Of a stretch of 64,000 bases of DNA, positions 38,671 to 52,957 are shown piece after piece (position 1 is the stretch's first letter; each line of letters opens with the position of its first letter). The DNA is taken from the NCBI RefSeq assembly GCF_014204815.1, contig NZ_JACHMC010000001.1, positions 1,922,001 to 1,986,000 of the forward strand. Reading direction: 5' to 3'. The position numbers and the translations under genes were made by a program. This DNA comes from Micrococcus flavus. GTDB taxonomy: Bacteria; Actinomycetota; Actinomycetes; Actinomycetales; Micrococcaceae. The notes under the pieces were generated by a model. It made no database searches. It was not told the origin of the DNA and saw only the letters and a program-made list of their open reading frames with translations.

Positions 38671-39129
38671 ATGATGATCCGATGGCGCCCGCGCCGGTCC
38701 GCTTCGTCGCCTGGAGAGACGTCCCGCCCCGCAGTGAGCGCCCCCGTGGGGATGAGCGAACTGGATGAGCATCTGGCCGACCTCCGCGGGCTGCTGACGG
38801 CGGAGCGCTCCCGCCTCCGCCCGGACACCTTCGCCCTCCTCTGGGCGGCCCTCGAGCACACGGAAGGGCTCCTTCCGTCGTGGGACCGCTGCGCCGCGGT
38901 ATGTGCGGCCGACGCACTCCAGCTGGTCGACGTGCTCACCCGGCGGGTGCTTCCCGGGCTGCGAGACTTCCTCGTCCTTCCCGACACCGACAAGCCGGCC
39001 CACGCGGACCTCTTCCACGACGACGTCCACCGCTGGACGGATCAGATCGCCCGTCATCGACGCCGCCTCTTGCGGGTCATCACGAGCCGGCAGGACGCTC
39101 GGCGGGAGATCGACGGGCCTCGTGGATGA
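38671..39129 (+). CDS. Hypothetical protein
   Basis: This is a 152-residue soluble protein with a basic N-terminus (MMIRWRPRRS), then a helical, Leu-rich body (LDEHLADLRGLLTAERSRL, split by turns) and a basic end. AAGGAG about nine bases before the ATG at 38671 is a good Shine-Dalgarno. An upstream in-frame ATG (38635) has none. I see no signal peptide, TM helix or known motif. It lies between tRNA-Pro and the rrn terminator. Codon use looks like its neighbours. It could be a lineage-specific gene. Confidence 0.6.
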   Translation: MMIRWRPRRSASSPGETSRPAVSAPVGMSELDEHLADLRGLLTAERSRLRPDTFALLWAALEHTEGLLPSWDRCAAVCAADALQLVDVLTRRVLPGLRDFLVLPDTDKPAHADLFHDDVHRWTDQIARHRRRLLRVITSRQDARREIDGPRG

Positions 39130-39198
39130 GGCTGGGAGGCGTGGGCGGCGGGCGCCCACTTCAGAACACTCTGTTTCAGAACACGCCCTCAACGCGGG

Positions 39199-39229
39199 GA
39201 GGCCCCACACCAGAACGGTGTGGGGCCTC
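39199..39229 (-). terminator. rrn operon terminator
   Basis: This is a perfect 12-bp stem (GAGGCCCCACAC and complement; 39199-39210 and 39218-39229) with a 7-nt loop, 17 bases after the 5S 3' end. A direct repeat TTCAGAACAC lies beyond it (39164-39184). Confidence 0.85.
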
Positions 39230-39246
39230 AACCCTCTATCAAAGAA

Positions 39247-39365
39247 TGTCCGGCGGCGACCTACTCTCCCACAACCTCCCGGTTGCAGTACCATCGGCGC
39301 TGTGGGCCTTAGCTTCCGGGTTCGGAATGGAACCGGGCGTTTCCCCCACGCTATGACCGCCGTAA
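39247..39365 (-). rRNA. rrf: 5S ribosomal RNA
   Basis: On the minus strand the sequence starts TTACGGCGGTCATAGCG and ends with the pairing GCCGCCGGACA. It has the conserved CCGAACCCGGAAGCTAAG core. It is about 119 nt. The ends were set by helix I pairing and may be off by one or two bases. Confidence 0.95.
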
Positions 39366-39568
39366 CCCTCACCCCAACCACACCCCAAAAACACCAGGAC
39401 GCGTGGGAAACCTGCGAGAGCCACAACAAGTGGCACACTCATTCACTTATCAACCACACCAACACTACCACACACGGTAACCCTGGCGTGAGGCTGCAAT
39501 CAGACAACCGCACAGTGGACGCGAACACCCCGAACCCTTCCCACCAGAAGCGGTGAGAAGAAATGATG

Positions 39569-44611
<5,043 letters not shown>

Positions 44612-44754
44612 AAAATTACAGAACGACACCCCGACGGCCGGAAATAACCATCAGGACATCCATTCGATTACCTGGCGGACCAGGTGCACATCGCACGGGG
44701 GTGCGGGCACGCTGGTCAACCAATGTGTTAAAACAATTGGCATCAAAAAACTTG

Positions 44755-44777
44755 GCACACTATTGAGTTCTCAAACA
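44755..44777 (-). promoter_or_regulatory. boxA-like antitermination element in the rrn leader
   Basis: On the minus strand TGTTTGAGAACTCAATAGTG lies about 150 nt upstream of 16S. It resembles bacterial boxA (Nus factor) elements and its core recurs in the 16S-23S spacer. The function is inferred from position and repetition. Confidence 0.6.
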
Positions 44778-44838
44778 GCAGACGCTGCCGGCTTCAGCAC
44801 CGCTCATTCGCGGCGTTTCGCTCCGGAGCAACTTCTCC

Positions 44839-44867
44839 AGCCTAGACCATCTGATTCACACTGTCAA
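44839..44867 (-). promoter_or_regulatory. rrn promoter P1 (proximal)
   Basis: On the minus strand TTGACA (44867-44862), a 17-nt spacer and TAGGCT (44844-44839) match a strong housekeeping-sigma promoter about 230 bp upstream of 16S. Confidence 0.8.
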
Positions 44868-44920
44868 CCCCGTCACCGGGATCGATCTCGAACCGTGATC
44901 CGTCATCGGAAGGCTTCATA

Positions 44921-44948
44921 ACCTTACCACGTTCACGATCCGTGTCAA
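44921..44948 (-). promoter_or_regulatory. rrn promoter P2 (distal)
   Basis: On the minus strand TTGACA (44948-44943), a 16-nt spacer and TAAGGT (44926-44921) form a second promoter 81 bp upstream of P1. Tandem promoters are usual for rrn operons. Confidence 0.75.
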
Positions 44949-45334
44949 CTCCGTTTCCGCAGTCGACACCAGCTGTTCACATCAGTGGGCCATCAGACCC
45001 TCCCACACGATCCCAGCCAGTTGAACCAGATCATCTCTTCAGGAATACCGCTCCCATCCCCAAGGAAGGAACCGGATGCCGTGGTGAACCCTGCCAGAAG
45101 AACTGCGATCACGCGCCAGATTCCCCGGTGTTCGGGCTGCTCACCGCGCCGCCCGTGTCACCGGACCGCGCCTCAGCACGAGAAAGAACTCTACACACCC
45201 TCCGGCCCCCACACCAAATCGAGAGTGCCTCAAGAACCCGCCCCTACCGCGGTGACCACGTTTCCGCATGATCACGCGGCCGCATGACGACGTCGGGCGC
45301 TCCCCTGCCCCTCCCGCACCCCTCTGGAGCCAGA
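44949..45334. other. Gene-free region upstream of the rrn promoters
   Basis: This is 386 bp with lower GC than the coding parts. I see no open frame with codon bias, no RNA gene and no strong repeat. It may contain upstream promoter elements for the rrn operon. It ends at the glgB terminator. Confidence 0.5.
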
Positions 45335-45368
45335 ACTCCCCTCCGTGACATCGATCACGGAGGGGAGT
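45335..45368 (-). terminator. Terminator after glgB
   Basis: This is a perfect 14-bp stem ACTCCCCTCCGTGA with its complement (45335-45348 and 45355-45368) and a CATCGA loop, 11 bp after the glgB stop. Confidence 0.88.
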
Positions 45369-45379
45369 CTGCCCCGCGG

Positions 45380-47629
45380 TCAGCCGGCGTGCGGCTCCAG
45401 CCACAGGGTGGACAGCGCGGGCACGTCCACGGTGAGGTACGCGGGCTGGCCCTGCCACTGGCCGGTCTCCGCTCGCAGCACCTCCGGCTGGCCTGCCTGC
45501 TCCCGCCGGCCGTCGCCGTGGAAGTCCGTACTGTCCGTGTCCAGCACGACCGTCCACTCCCCCGCGGTCGGCACCCCCACCCGCAGTCCGTGGCGCATCG
45601 CGCCGGAGAGGTTGGTGATGTTCAGCAGGGGCGCACCACCCTGCCCGTCCGCAGGACGGCGGAGGAACACGAGGGTGTTGCCGTCGGCGTCGCCGCCGTC
45701 CACCCAGGCGAAGCCCTCCGGGCTGTGGTCCGCGGACCACAGGGCCGGCTTGGCCCGGTACAGCGCATTGAGTTCGCGCACCGTCAGCTGCACCCCGCGG
45801 TGCGCGTCGTCCCAGGACGCCGCCCAGTCCAGGCCCCGCTCCTCCGACCACTCGGTGGGCTGCCCGTACTCGCCGCCCATGAAGAGCAGCTGCTTGCCCG
45901 GGTGCGCCCACATGTACGCGTAGTAGGCGCGGAGCGTGGCCAGCTTCTGCCGATGGTCCCCCGAGATCTTCCCCAGCAGCGAGCCCTTCCCGTGCACCAC
46001 CTCGTCATGGGAGAGCGGCAGGACGTAGTTCTCCGAGTACGCGTAGACCATGGAGAACGTCCACTGGTCGTGGTGCCACCGGCGGTTCACCGGGTCCTCG
46101 GAGAGGTAGGCCAGCGTGTCGTGCATCCAGCCCATGTTCCACTTCTTGCCGAAGCCCAGGCCGCCGGCGTCGACCGGCGCGCTCACGCCCGAGAACGCGG
46201 TGGACTCCTCCGCGATCATGAGCACCCCCGGGTGCACGCGGTACACGGTGGAGTTGACCTCCTTCAGGAAGCTGATCGCCTCGAGGTCGTGGTTGCCGCC
46301 GTGCACGTTCGGGGTCCACTGTCCGTCCTCACGGGAGTAGTCGCGATAGAGCATCGAGGCGACGGCGTCCACGCGCAACCCGTCCACATGGAACTCCCCG
46401 ATCCAGTACAGGGCGTTGGCCACCAGGAAGTTGCGCACCTCCGTGCGTCCGAAGTCGAACACGTAGGTGCCCCAGTCCGGGTGCTCCCCGCGCTGCGGGT
46501 CGGCGTGCTCGTACAGCGGCGTGCCGTCGAACCGCCCCAGCGCCCAGGCGTCCTTGGGGAAGTGCGCCGGCACCCAGTCCACGAGCACGCCGATCCCCGC
46601 CGCATGCAGCGCGTCGACCAGGTGCTTGAACTCGTCCGGGGTGCCGAACCGGGACGTCGGTGCGTAGTAGCCCGTCACCTGATAGCCCCAGGAGCCGCCG
46701 AACGGGTGCTCGGCCACCGGCAAGAACTCCACGTGCGTGAAGCCCTGCCAGGTCACGTACTCCACCAGCTGCTCGGCCAGCTCCACGTAGGACAGCCCCG
46801 GCCGCCACGAGCCCAGGTGCACCTCGTAGATGCTCAGCGGACGCTCGTGCGGGTCCGTGGTGCGGCGCCGCTCCATCCACTCCTCGTCCGTGAACGCGTA
46901 GTCCGACTCCAGCACGCGGGAGGCCGTGGCCGGCGGGACCTCGGTCCATCGGGCCAGCGGGTCCGCGTTCTGCTGCCACGCGCCGTCCGCGCCGAGGACC
47001 TCGTACTTGTAGCGGGCGCCGTGCTCCACGCCGGGCACCAGCAGCTCCCACACGCCCGAGGAGCCCAGGGAGCGCATCGCATGCGTCCGCCCCGTCCAGC
47101 CGTTGAAGTCGCCCACCACGCGCACGGCCCGGGCGTTCGGTGCCCACACCGCGAAGGACGTGCCCACCAGCCCGCCCGAGCCGTCCCGGCGCACCCGCGC
47201 GCCGAGCACCTCCCACAGTCGCTCGTGCCGCCCCTCGCCGATCAGGTGCAGGTCCAGCTCACCGAGGGTGGGCAGGTGGCGGTAGGCGTCATCGTGGACC
47301 TCGACGACGTCCTCCCCCGCCTCCCCCGGGTACGTCACCTCGAGCCGGTAGTCGCCCGCGGGCACTCCGGCGCGTCGCGGCAGCGGGCCCGCGCCCACGA
47401 AGACGCCGTCCCGCTCGTGGACGAGCTCGATCCGCTCACCGTCCCCGTCCCGCACCACCGTGACGGCGCTCGCGAACGGGCGCAGCGCGCGGTAGGTGAC
47501 GGCGGCGCCGTCGGGATGGGGGTGCGCGCCGAGCACGGCGTGCGGATCGTGATGGCGACCCTCGGCGACGGCGGCGAGCGTGTCGGCGTCGACGGGCAGG
47601 GGGGCGGGCGTGGCGGTGGGGGTGGTCAT
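45380..47629 (-). CDS. glgB: 1,4-alpha-glucan branching enzyme
   Basis: GlgB makes alpha-1,6 branches in glycogen-like glucans. It is 749 residues, in the normal actinobacterial range with an extra N-terminal CBM48 module. Order: N1 module about 17-105 ([14 protein letters not shown]), CBM48 about 135-240 ([20 protein letters not shown]), GH13 barrel about 250-640 and a C-terminal beta domain. Catalytic motifs are [12 protein letters not shown] (nucleophile), MIAEESTAF (acid) and [13 protein letters not shown] (transition-state Asp). It follows glgE by 18 bp, so the two are an operon. In the GlgE route, GlgB branches the chains that GlgE extends. Confidence 0.97.
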   Translation of the reverse strand: MTTPTATPAPLPVDADTLAAVAEGRHHDPHAVLGAHPHPDGAAVTYRALRPFASAVTVVRDGDGERIELVHERDGVFVGAGPLPRRAGVPAGDYRLEVTYPGEAGEDVVEVHDDAYRHLPTLGELDLHLIGEGRHERLWEVLGARVRRDGSGGLVGTSFAVWAPNARAVRVVGDFNGWTGRTHAMRSLGSSGVWELLVPGVEHGARYKYEVLGADGAWQQNADPLARWTEVPPATASRVLESDYAFTDEEWMERRRTTDPHERPLSIYEVHLGSWRPGLSYVELAEQLVEYVTWQGFTHVEFLPVAEHPFGGSWGYQVTGYYAPTSRFGTPDEFKHLVDALHAAGIGVLVDWVPAHFPKDAWALGRFDGTPLYEHADPQRGEHPDWGTYVFDFGRTEVRNFLVANALYWIGEFHVDGLRVDAVASMLYRDYSREDGQWTPNVHGGNHDLEAISFLKEVNSTVYRVHPGVLMIAEESTAFSGVSAPVDAGGLGFGKKWNMGWMHDTLAYLSEDPVNRRWHHDQWTFSMVYAYSENYVLPLSHDEVVHGKGSLLGKISGDHRQKLATLRAYYAYMWAHPGKQLLFMGGEYGQPTEWSEERGLDWAASWDDAHRGVQLTVRELNALYRAKPALWSADHSPEGFAWVDGGDADGNTLVFLRRPADGQGGAPLLNITNLSGAMRHGLRVGVPTAGEWTVVLDTDSTDFHGDGRREQAGQPEVLRAETGQWQGQPAYLTVDVPALSTLWLEPHAG

Positions 47630-47647
47630 GGGTCTCCTGGTGGTCGC

Positions 47648-49831
47648 TCAGCCGCGGCGGACGACGCGGAGGACGTGGGCGGGCTCGACCGACGGGTCGA
47701 GCCGGACATAGGGGTGCTCGTCCCAGCGCCAGCGCTGGCCGCTGAGGAGGTCCTCGACCTCGAAGCGGCCCTCCTCGTCCCGATCCTCGGGACGCACGCG
47801 CAGGGCGGCCGCGTCGAGGTGCAGGGTCGCCTCCGCCACATGGTGGGGGTCGCACGCGACGACGACGAGCACCGTGTCCTCGGCCGGCCCGGCGTCGGTG
47901 ACGGCCTCGGCCGCGGCGTGCAGGCCCTCGGGGAGCGCCGACCGGGTCTTCGAGTAGACGAGCAGCTCGGGGTGCGTGGAGCCGTGCAGCGTGAGGTTCT
48001 GCAGGTCCCGCAGCGCCGGATGCGCCGCACGGATCGCGTTGAGCCGGGTCAGGTACGGGGCGAGAGACTCGCCCGCGGCCTCGGCGCCGGCCCAGTCGCG
48101 GGGACGGTACTCGTACTTCTCGTTGTCGATGTACTCCTCCGCGCCGGGGCGGGCCACGTGCTCGAACAGCTCGAATCCGGCGTACACCCCGTAGAGCGGA
48201 TTGGAGGTCGCGGCGATCACGGCGCGGGCGCGGAAGGCCCCCGGACCGCCGTGCTGCAAGTACTCGGTGAGGATGTCCGGGGTGTTGACGAAGAAGTTGG
48301 GACGGTAGAACCCCGCCGTCTCCGCGGTGATCTCGGTGAGGTACTCCTCGAGCTCCTTGCGCGTGTTCCGCCACGTGAAGTAGCCGTAGGACTGCTGGAA
48401 GCCCACGCGGCCGAGGCCGTGCATCATGGCGGGCCGGGTGAACGCCTCGGCCAGGAACACGACGCGCGGCTCCACCGCGTGCACCTCACGGATCAGCCAC
48501 TCCCAGAACCACAGAGGCTTGGTGTGGGGGTTGTCCACGCGGAAGATGTGGACGCCGCGCGCCACCCAGCCCAGGACGACGTCCAGGACCGCGTGGGCCA
48601 GGCCGTCGGCGTCGTTGTCGAAGTTCAGCGGGTAGATGTCCTGGTACTTCTTGGGCGGGTTCTCCGCATAGGCGATGGAGCCGTCCACGCGAGTGGTGAA
48701 CCACTCCGGGTGCTCCGCCACCCACGGGTGGTCCGGGGAGCACTGCAGGGCCAGGTCCAGGGCGAGCTCCATGCCGAGCTCGCGGGTGCGCGCCTCGAAC
48801 GCCGCGAAGTCCTCGAACGTCCCCAGGTCCGGATGGATCGCGTCGTGGCCGCCGGCCTCGCCGCCGATCGCCCACGGGGAGCCCGGGTCCTGCGGACCGG
48901 CGGTGAGGGTGTTGTTCGGCCCCTTGCGGTGGGCCGTGCCGATCGGGTGGATGGGCGGCAGGTAGACCACCTGGAAGCCCATCTCCGCCACGGCGGGCAG
49001 GCGCTCGGCCGCGGTGCGGAAGGTGCCGGAGTGCCACGTGCCCGTGGCCTCGTCGTGCCGGGCGCCCTCGGAGCGGGGGAAGAACTCGTACCACGCGCCC
49101 CGGCCGGCCAGCTCGCGCTGCACGTCCAGCGGGTACGGCTCGGAGCTCGTCACGTGCTCCCGGATCGGGCGGTCGTGCAGGACCGCCGCGACGTCGGCGG
49201 ACTCGGCCGCCGCGAGCCGGCAGGCCGGGATGGCCCGGGCGTCCGAGAGCCCCCGGGCCGCGTCCGCGAACACGGCGCGGTCCTCGGCGGAGCGCTCCGG
49301 GTCCTCCGCCGCACGGCCGAAGAGGGCGGCACCCTCGTCCAGCATGAGCTCGACGTCCACCCCCGCGGCCAGCTTGACGGAGGCGGCGTGCAGCCACGTG
49401 CCCACCGGGTCGTGCCAGCCCTCCACCACGAACCGGTGGACGCCGATCTCGGCCGGACGCAGCGTGGCCACGAACTCGTCCAGCCCGGGTCGGCCCGGGC
49501 GCATGTGGACGCGCTGCACCTCGGCCCCGTCAGGGCCGAGCAGGCGGACCGTGGCGCGGACGGCGTCGTGGCCCTCGCGGTACACCGTGGCGCGGACCGG
49601 GACGTCCTCGCCCACCACCGCCTTGGCCGGGAACCGGCCCTCCTCGATCACCGGCTGCACGTTCGAGACCGGGATGCGGCCCGTCAGGGTGCTGCGGCGG
49701 ACGTCCGAAGCCGCGGTGCGGCCTCCGGCCTCCAGGGCCGACTCCGGGACAGCGGGCCCGGGGGCCTGCGCGGCGGGGACGCGGTGCTCGGTGCTGCTGG
49801 ACGGGGGGGTCTTCGGCTTCGCGGTGCTCAC
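47648..49831 (-). CDS. glgE: Maltosyltransferase GlgE (maltose-1-phosphate dependent)
   Basis: GlgE transfers maltose from alpha-maltose-1-phosphate to alpha-1,4-glucan, releasing phosphate. It is 727 residues, with an N-terminal beta domain (GRIPVSNVQPVIEEGRFP, split at the first strand), a GH13_3 barrel and a C-terminal beta domain. Barrel motifs are FFPRSEGA, YLPPIHPIGTAHRKG, DLALQCSPDHPWV, the nucleophile in FRVDNPHTKP, the acid in FLAEAFTRP and FVNTPDIL. It is first gene of the glgE-glgB operon. TreS and Pep2, which make maltose-1-phosphate from trehalose in mycobacteria, are not in the window. The start is GTG at 49831, seven bases after TAGCGT, so it is probably leaderless. Confidence 0.96.
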   Translation of the reverse strand: MSTAKPKTPPSSSTEHRVPAAQAPGPAVPESALEAGGRTAASDVRRSTLTGRIPVSNVQPVIEEGRFPAKAVVGEDVPVRATVYREGHDAVRATVRLLGPDGAEVQRVHMRPGRPGLDEFVATLRPAEIGVHRFVVEGWHDPVGTWLHAASVKLAAGVDVELMLDEGAALFGRAAEDPERSAEDRAVFADAARGLSDARAIPACRLAAAESADVAAVLHDRPIREHVTSSEPYPLDVQRELAGRGAWYEFFPRSEGARHDEATGTWHSGTFRTAAERLPAVAEMGFQVVYLPPIHPIGTAHRKGPNNTLTAGPQDPGSPWAIGGEAGGHDAIHPDLGTFEDFAAFEARTRELGMELALDLALQCSPDHPWVAEHPEWFTTRVDGSIAYAENPPKKYQDIYPLNFDNDADGLAHAVLDVVLGWVARGVHIFRVDNPHTKPLWFWEWLIREVHAVEPRVVFLAEAFTRPAMMHGLGRVGFQQSYGYFTWRNTRKELEEYLTEITAETAGFYRPNFFVNTPDILTEYLQHGGPGAFRARAVIAATSNPLYGVYAGFELFEHVARPGAEEYIDNEKYEYRPRDWAGAEAAGESLAPYLTRLNAIRAAHPALRDLQNLTLHGSTHPELLVYSKTRSALPEGLHAAAEAVTDAGPAEDTVLVVVACDPHHVAEATLHLDAAALRVRPEDRDEEGRFEVEDLLSGQRWRWDEHPYVRLDPSVEPAHVLRVVRRG

Positions 49832-49897
49832 GCGGCCGACGCTACCGCCCGACCGGGCCCGACTGAATGCCTGACGCGTCGCGTGACGGACCGGCGG

Positions 49898-50689
49898 TCA
49901 GGACAGCATGGTCTTGTCGTCCACCACGGCGCCCTTGATCTTCCCGAACTCCGCGAGCAGGTCCGCGGGGGTCGCGCGCGCCTTCTGCTCCGCGTCCAGC
50001 TCGAGGATGACCCGGCCGTCGTGCATCATGATCAGCCGATTGCCCACCTGGAGGGCCTGGGACATGTTGTGCGTGACCATGAGCGTGGTGAGGGCGTGCT
50101 CGGCCACCACCTGCTCGGTCAGACGCGTCACCAGCTCGGCGCGGGACGGGTCCAGGGCCGCGGTGTGCTCGTCCAGCAGCAGGATCTTCGGCCCGGAGAA
50201 GGTGGCCATCAGCAGGCTGAGGGCCTGACGCTGCCCGCCCGAGAGCAGGCCCACCTTGGCGGTGAGGCGGTCCTCCAGCCCCAGCTCCAGCTTCACCAGC
50301 TCCCGCCGGAACACCTCCCGGCGCCCCCCGGAGACGCTCCGGCTCAGGCCGCGGGCGTGGCCCCGGCGCAGGGCCAGCGCCATGTTCTCCTCGATGGTGA
50401 GGTTGGGCGCGGTGCCCGCGGTGGGGTCCTGGAACACCCGGCCGATCCAGCGGGCGCGGCGGTGGTCCGCCATGCGGGTCACGTCCTTGCCCGCCACGCG
50501 GACGGAGCCCGCGTCCGGGGTCAGCTTGCCCGCGATCGTGTTGAGGATGGTGGACTTGCCGGCTCCGTTGGAGCCGATCACGGTGACGAAGTCGCCCTCG
50601 GCCAGGTGCAGGTCGATCCCCTGCAGGGCTCGGCGCTCGTTGACGGTGTTCGGGAAGAACGTCTTGCGGACGTCGTGGATCTCAAGCAC
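49898..50689 (-). CDS. ABC transporter ATP-binding protein (TrpX-type importer)
   Basis: This is a 263-residue ATPase with Walker A GSNGAGKST at 39-47, the signature LLSGGQRQALS, and Walker B ILLLDEHTAALD with the H-loop in VTHNMSQAL. The His after the Walker B glutamate (DEHTA) is typical of the ATPases paired with ABC_sub_bind proteins. The start is GTG at 50689 with GGAGG upstream, and the gene overlaps the permease stop by eight bases, so the two are coupled. It drives uptake with the permease and lipoprotein encoded upstream. Confidence 0.93.
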   Translation of the reverse strand: MLEIHDVRKTFFPNTVNERRALQGIDLHLAEGDFVTVIGSNGAGKSTILNTIAGKLTPDAGSVRVAGKDVTRMADHRRARWIGRVFQDPTAGTAPNLTIEENMALALRRGHARGLSRSVSGGRREVFRRELVKLELGLEDRLTAKVGLLSGGQRQALSLLMATFSGPKILLLDEHTAALDPSRAELVTRLTEQVVAEHALTTLMVTHNMSQALQVGNRLIMMHDGRVILELDAEQKARATPADLLAEFGKIKGAVVDDKTMLS

Positions 50690-51638
50690 GGGGGGCCTCC
50701 TGGGCGGTGGCGGCGGTCGCGGCGTCGTCGGCGCTCCCCGCGGCGGGGGCGGCGGGCGTGTCCGCGGTCTTCGGGGTGCGCAGCGAGAGCCGGCGGGCGA
50801 GGCCGAAGCGGGGCAGCAGCAGGGCCAGCACCACGAGGGCGGCCGAGATGAGCTTCATGTCGTTCGGGTTCAGGCCGGCGTTCAGGGCGAGCTGGATGAT
50901 GAGGCGGTAGACCACGGCGCCCACGATCACCGCGAGGGTGGCGAGGAAGACCGTGCGGCGGCCGAAGATCGCCTGGCCCACGATCACGGAGGCCAGGCCC
51001 ACGAGGATCAGGCCGATGCCCATGCTGATGTCCGCGAAGCCCTGGTACATGGCCATCAGCGAGCCGCACAGGCCCACGAGACCGTTGGAGAGCATGAGGC
51101 CGAGGATCTTCATGCGGTCCGTGGAGACGCCGTAGGAGCGGATCATCTCCTCGTTGTCGCCCGTGGCCTGCAGCGCGAGACCCAGGTCGGTGTGCAGGAA
51201 CCAGTCCAGGGCGAACTTGATGACCAGGACGCCGGCCAGCAGCACGAGCACGGAGCCCAGGTTCTTGGCCAGGCCCATCTCCGCGAGGGAGCGGAACAGC
51301 GTGTCCTCGCCCAGCAGCGGCACGTTCGCCCGGCCCATGATGCGCAGGTTGACCGAGTACAGCGCGATCATCGTCAGGATGCCGGCGAGGAGGCCGTCGA
51401 TCCGGCCCTTGGTGTGCAGCAGACCCGTGACGAGGCCCGCCAGGCAGCCCACGACGAACGCGGCCAGCATGGCCGCGGCCACGGGGACCCCGTTCGTGAT
51501 GAGCACGGCGGCCGTGGCGGCGCCGGTGGTGAACGAGCCGTCCACCGTCAGGTCGGGGAAGTCGAGGATGCGGAAGGTGAGGTAGACGCCGAGCGCCATC
51601 ACGGCGTAGATGAGGCCGAGCTCCACAGCGGTGATCAT
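50682..51638 (-). CDS. ABC transporter permease (branched-chain/TrpX type)
   Basis: This is a 318-residue inner-membrane permease of the BPD_transp_2 class with about eight to nine TM helices. The family marker GLALQATGDNEEMIRSYGVST, seen here around residue 155 (quoted to its limit), fits permeases that work with ABC_sub_bind lipoproteins. The C-terminal 40 residues are Ala/Thr-rich and cytoplasmic. It lies between the lipoprotein gene and the ATPase gene. A GC hairpin in the gap upstream may set its expression below that of the lipoprotein. Confidence 0.92.
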   Translation of the reverse strand: MITAVELGLIYAVMALGVYLTFRILDFPDLTVDGSFTTGAATAAVLITNGVPVAAAMLAAFVVGCLAGLVTGLLHTKGRIDGLLAGILTMIALYSVNLRIMGRANVPLLGEDTLFRSLAEMGLAKNLGSVLVLLAGVLVIKFALDWFLHTDLGLALQATGDNEEMIRSYGVSTDRMKILGLMLSNGLVGLCGSLMAMYQGFADISMGIGLILVGLASVIVGQAIFGRRTVFLATLAVIVGAVVYRLIIQLALNAGLNPNDMKLISAALVVLALLLPRFGLARRLSLRTPKTADTPAAPAAGSADDAATAATAQEAPRA

Positions 51639-51688
51639 GGGGGTCCTTTCAGGCGGCCCGCGGGCCGGGACGAGGAGGCGGGCCGTGG

Positions 51689-51722
51689 ACCGGCCCCGGA
51701 CGCGGCGGCGTCCGGGGCCGGT
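51689..51722 (-). terminator. Intercistronic hairpin between binding protein and permease
   Basis: This is a perfect 15-bp stem (51689-51703 and 51708-51722) with a 4-nt loop, 55 bp after the lipoprotein stop and 50 bp before the permease start. It is likely a partial terminator or mRNA-stabilising element that favours the binding protein. Confidence 0.7.
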
Positions 51723-51777
51723 GCGGCACGGCGGGAGGGGGGCGACGCCGGCGCGCGCCGACGTCGTCCGCGGCGGG

Positions 51778-52809
51778 TCAGCCGACGATGACCTCGTCGG
51801 CGCGGTCGACGAGCTCCTGCGGCAGCTCGACGCCGTACTTGCCCGCGGCCTCCTTGTTCAGCACCAGCTCGAGGGAGTCCTCCGCGGCGAAGCCGACCGG
51901 GATGTCACCCGGGTTCTGGCCGTCCTTGAGGATCTTCACGGCCATCTCGCCGGCCTGGCGGCCGTGCTCCTCGTAGTCGATGCCGTAGGTGCCCAGCGCG
52001 CCGCGCTCCACCGAGTCGGTGTCCGCGGAGATGACCGGCACCTGGTTGGCCTGGCCGAAGGACACCACGGACTCCAGGGCGGACACCACGGCGTTGTCCG
52101 TGGGCACGTAGATGCCGTCCACGCCCTTGAGGGACTCGACGCCCTGCTGGACCTCGGAGGAGTTGGTGATCGTGGCCTCCTTGATCTCCAGTCCCAGCTC
52201 CTCGCCGGCCTCCTTCGCCTGGTCCACCTGGACCTTCGAGTTGGACTCGCCGGAGTTCCAGACGATGCCCACGGTCGTCGCCTCGGGGTCCACGTCCTTG
52301 AGCAGCTGCAGCTGCTCCTTGACCGGGTTGCGGTCCGACATGCCGGTGACGTTGCCGCCCGGCTTCTCCTCGGAGTCCACGAGCTGCGCGCCGACCGGGT
52401 CGGTCACGGCCATGAACACGACCGGCTTGTCGGTCACCGCGGTGGCGGTCGCCTGGCCGGCGGGAGTGGCGATGGCGGCCACGAGGTCCACGTCCGAGGA
52501 CGCGAAGGTGGAGGCGATCGACGTGGCGGTGCCCTGGTCGCCCTGGGCGTTCTGCTCGTCGAAGGTCACCGTGAGGCCGGCGTCCTCGAAGGCGGACTCG
52601 AAGCCCGTGCGGGCGCCGTCGAGGGCCGGGTGGGAGATCAGCTGGTTGATGCCGACCGTGTACTCCTTGCCCTCTCCGCCGGCGGCAGCGGAGGAGGACC
52701 CGCCGGCGGCGGAGGAGGACCCGGCGGCGGAGCCGCCGTCACCGCACGCGGTGAGGCCGAGGAGGGCGACGGCGAGGCCGGCGGTGAGACGGAGGGTGCG
52801 GTGCTTCAT
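51778..52809 (-). CDS. ABC transporter substrate-binding lipoprotein (TrpX family)
   Basis: This is a 343-residue extracytoplasmic lipoprotein. The signal peptide ends in a lipobox (LLGLTAC, Cys22), followed by a Gly/Ser-rich tether and an ABC_sub_bind domain. Domain landmarks are VGINQLISHPALDGARTGF, FDEQNAQGD, VAAIATPAGQATA and VFMAVTDPVGAQL. The family includes streptococcal TrpX, linked to tryptophan uptake, and related binding proteins for other amino acids or purine-like ligands. The ligand is unknown here. It is the first gene of a three-gene importer operon. GAGG precedes the ATG. Confidence 0.92.
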   Translation of the reverse strand: MKHRTLRLTAGLAVALLGLTACGDGGSAAGSSSAAGGSSSAAAGGEGKEYTVGINQLISHPALDGARTGFESAFEDAGLTVTFDEQNAQGDQGTATSIASTFASSDVDLVAAIATPAGQATATAVTDKPVVFMAVTDPVGAQLVDSEEKPGGNVTGMSDRNPVKEQLQLLKDVDPEATTVGIVWNSGESNSKVQVDQAKEAGEELGLEIKEATITNSSEVQQGVESLKGVDGIYVPTDNAVVSALESVVSFGQANQVPVISADTDSVERGALGTYGIDYEEHGRQAGEMAVKILKDGQNPGDIPVGFAAEDSLELVLNKEAAGKYGVELPQELVDRADEVIVG

Positions 52810-52908
52810 GGGATACCTCTGTGGTCCTGGTGCGGGATGTGGCCCACGGGGACGCGAGGCCCCGTGCGATGCGCACCAGTGTGCGGCGTGATCCGCGACA
52901 CAGACAAT

Positions 52909-52921
52909 TGTGACGATCACA
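52909..52921. promoter_or_regulatory. Palindrome TGTGA-CGA-TCACA upstream of the importer
   Basis: This is a perfect 5+5 bp inverted repeat with a 3-bp centre, 100 bp upstream of the lipoprotein start, beside an A/T-richer CAATTG stretch. It resembles half-sites of CRP-like regulators but has a 3-bp centre in place of their 6-bp one. It may be the operator of the importer operon. Confidence 0.5.
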
Positions 52922-52957
52922 TCGCGGAGGATCGGACGCCTCGACCCCGCCCCGGCA

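Noticed and set aside
45284..50851. A 5.6-kb open frame on the plus strand
   Set aside because: It lies antisense to glgB, glgE and the ABC ATPase gene. Its His/Arg/Gly/Val-rich sequence is the mirror of GC-rich codons in the real genes and has no domain.
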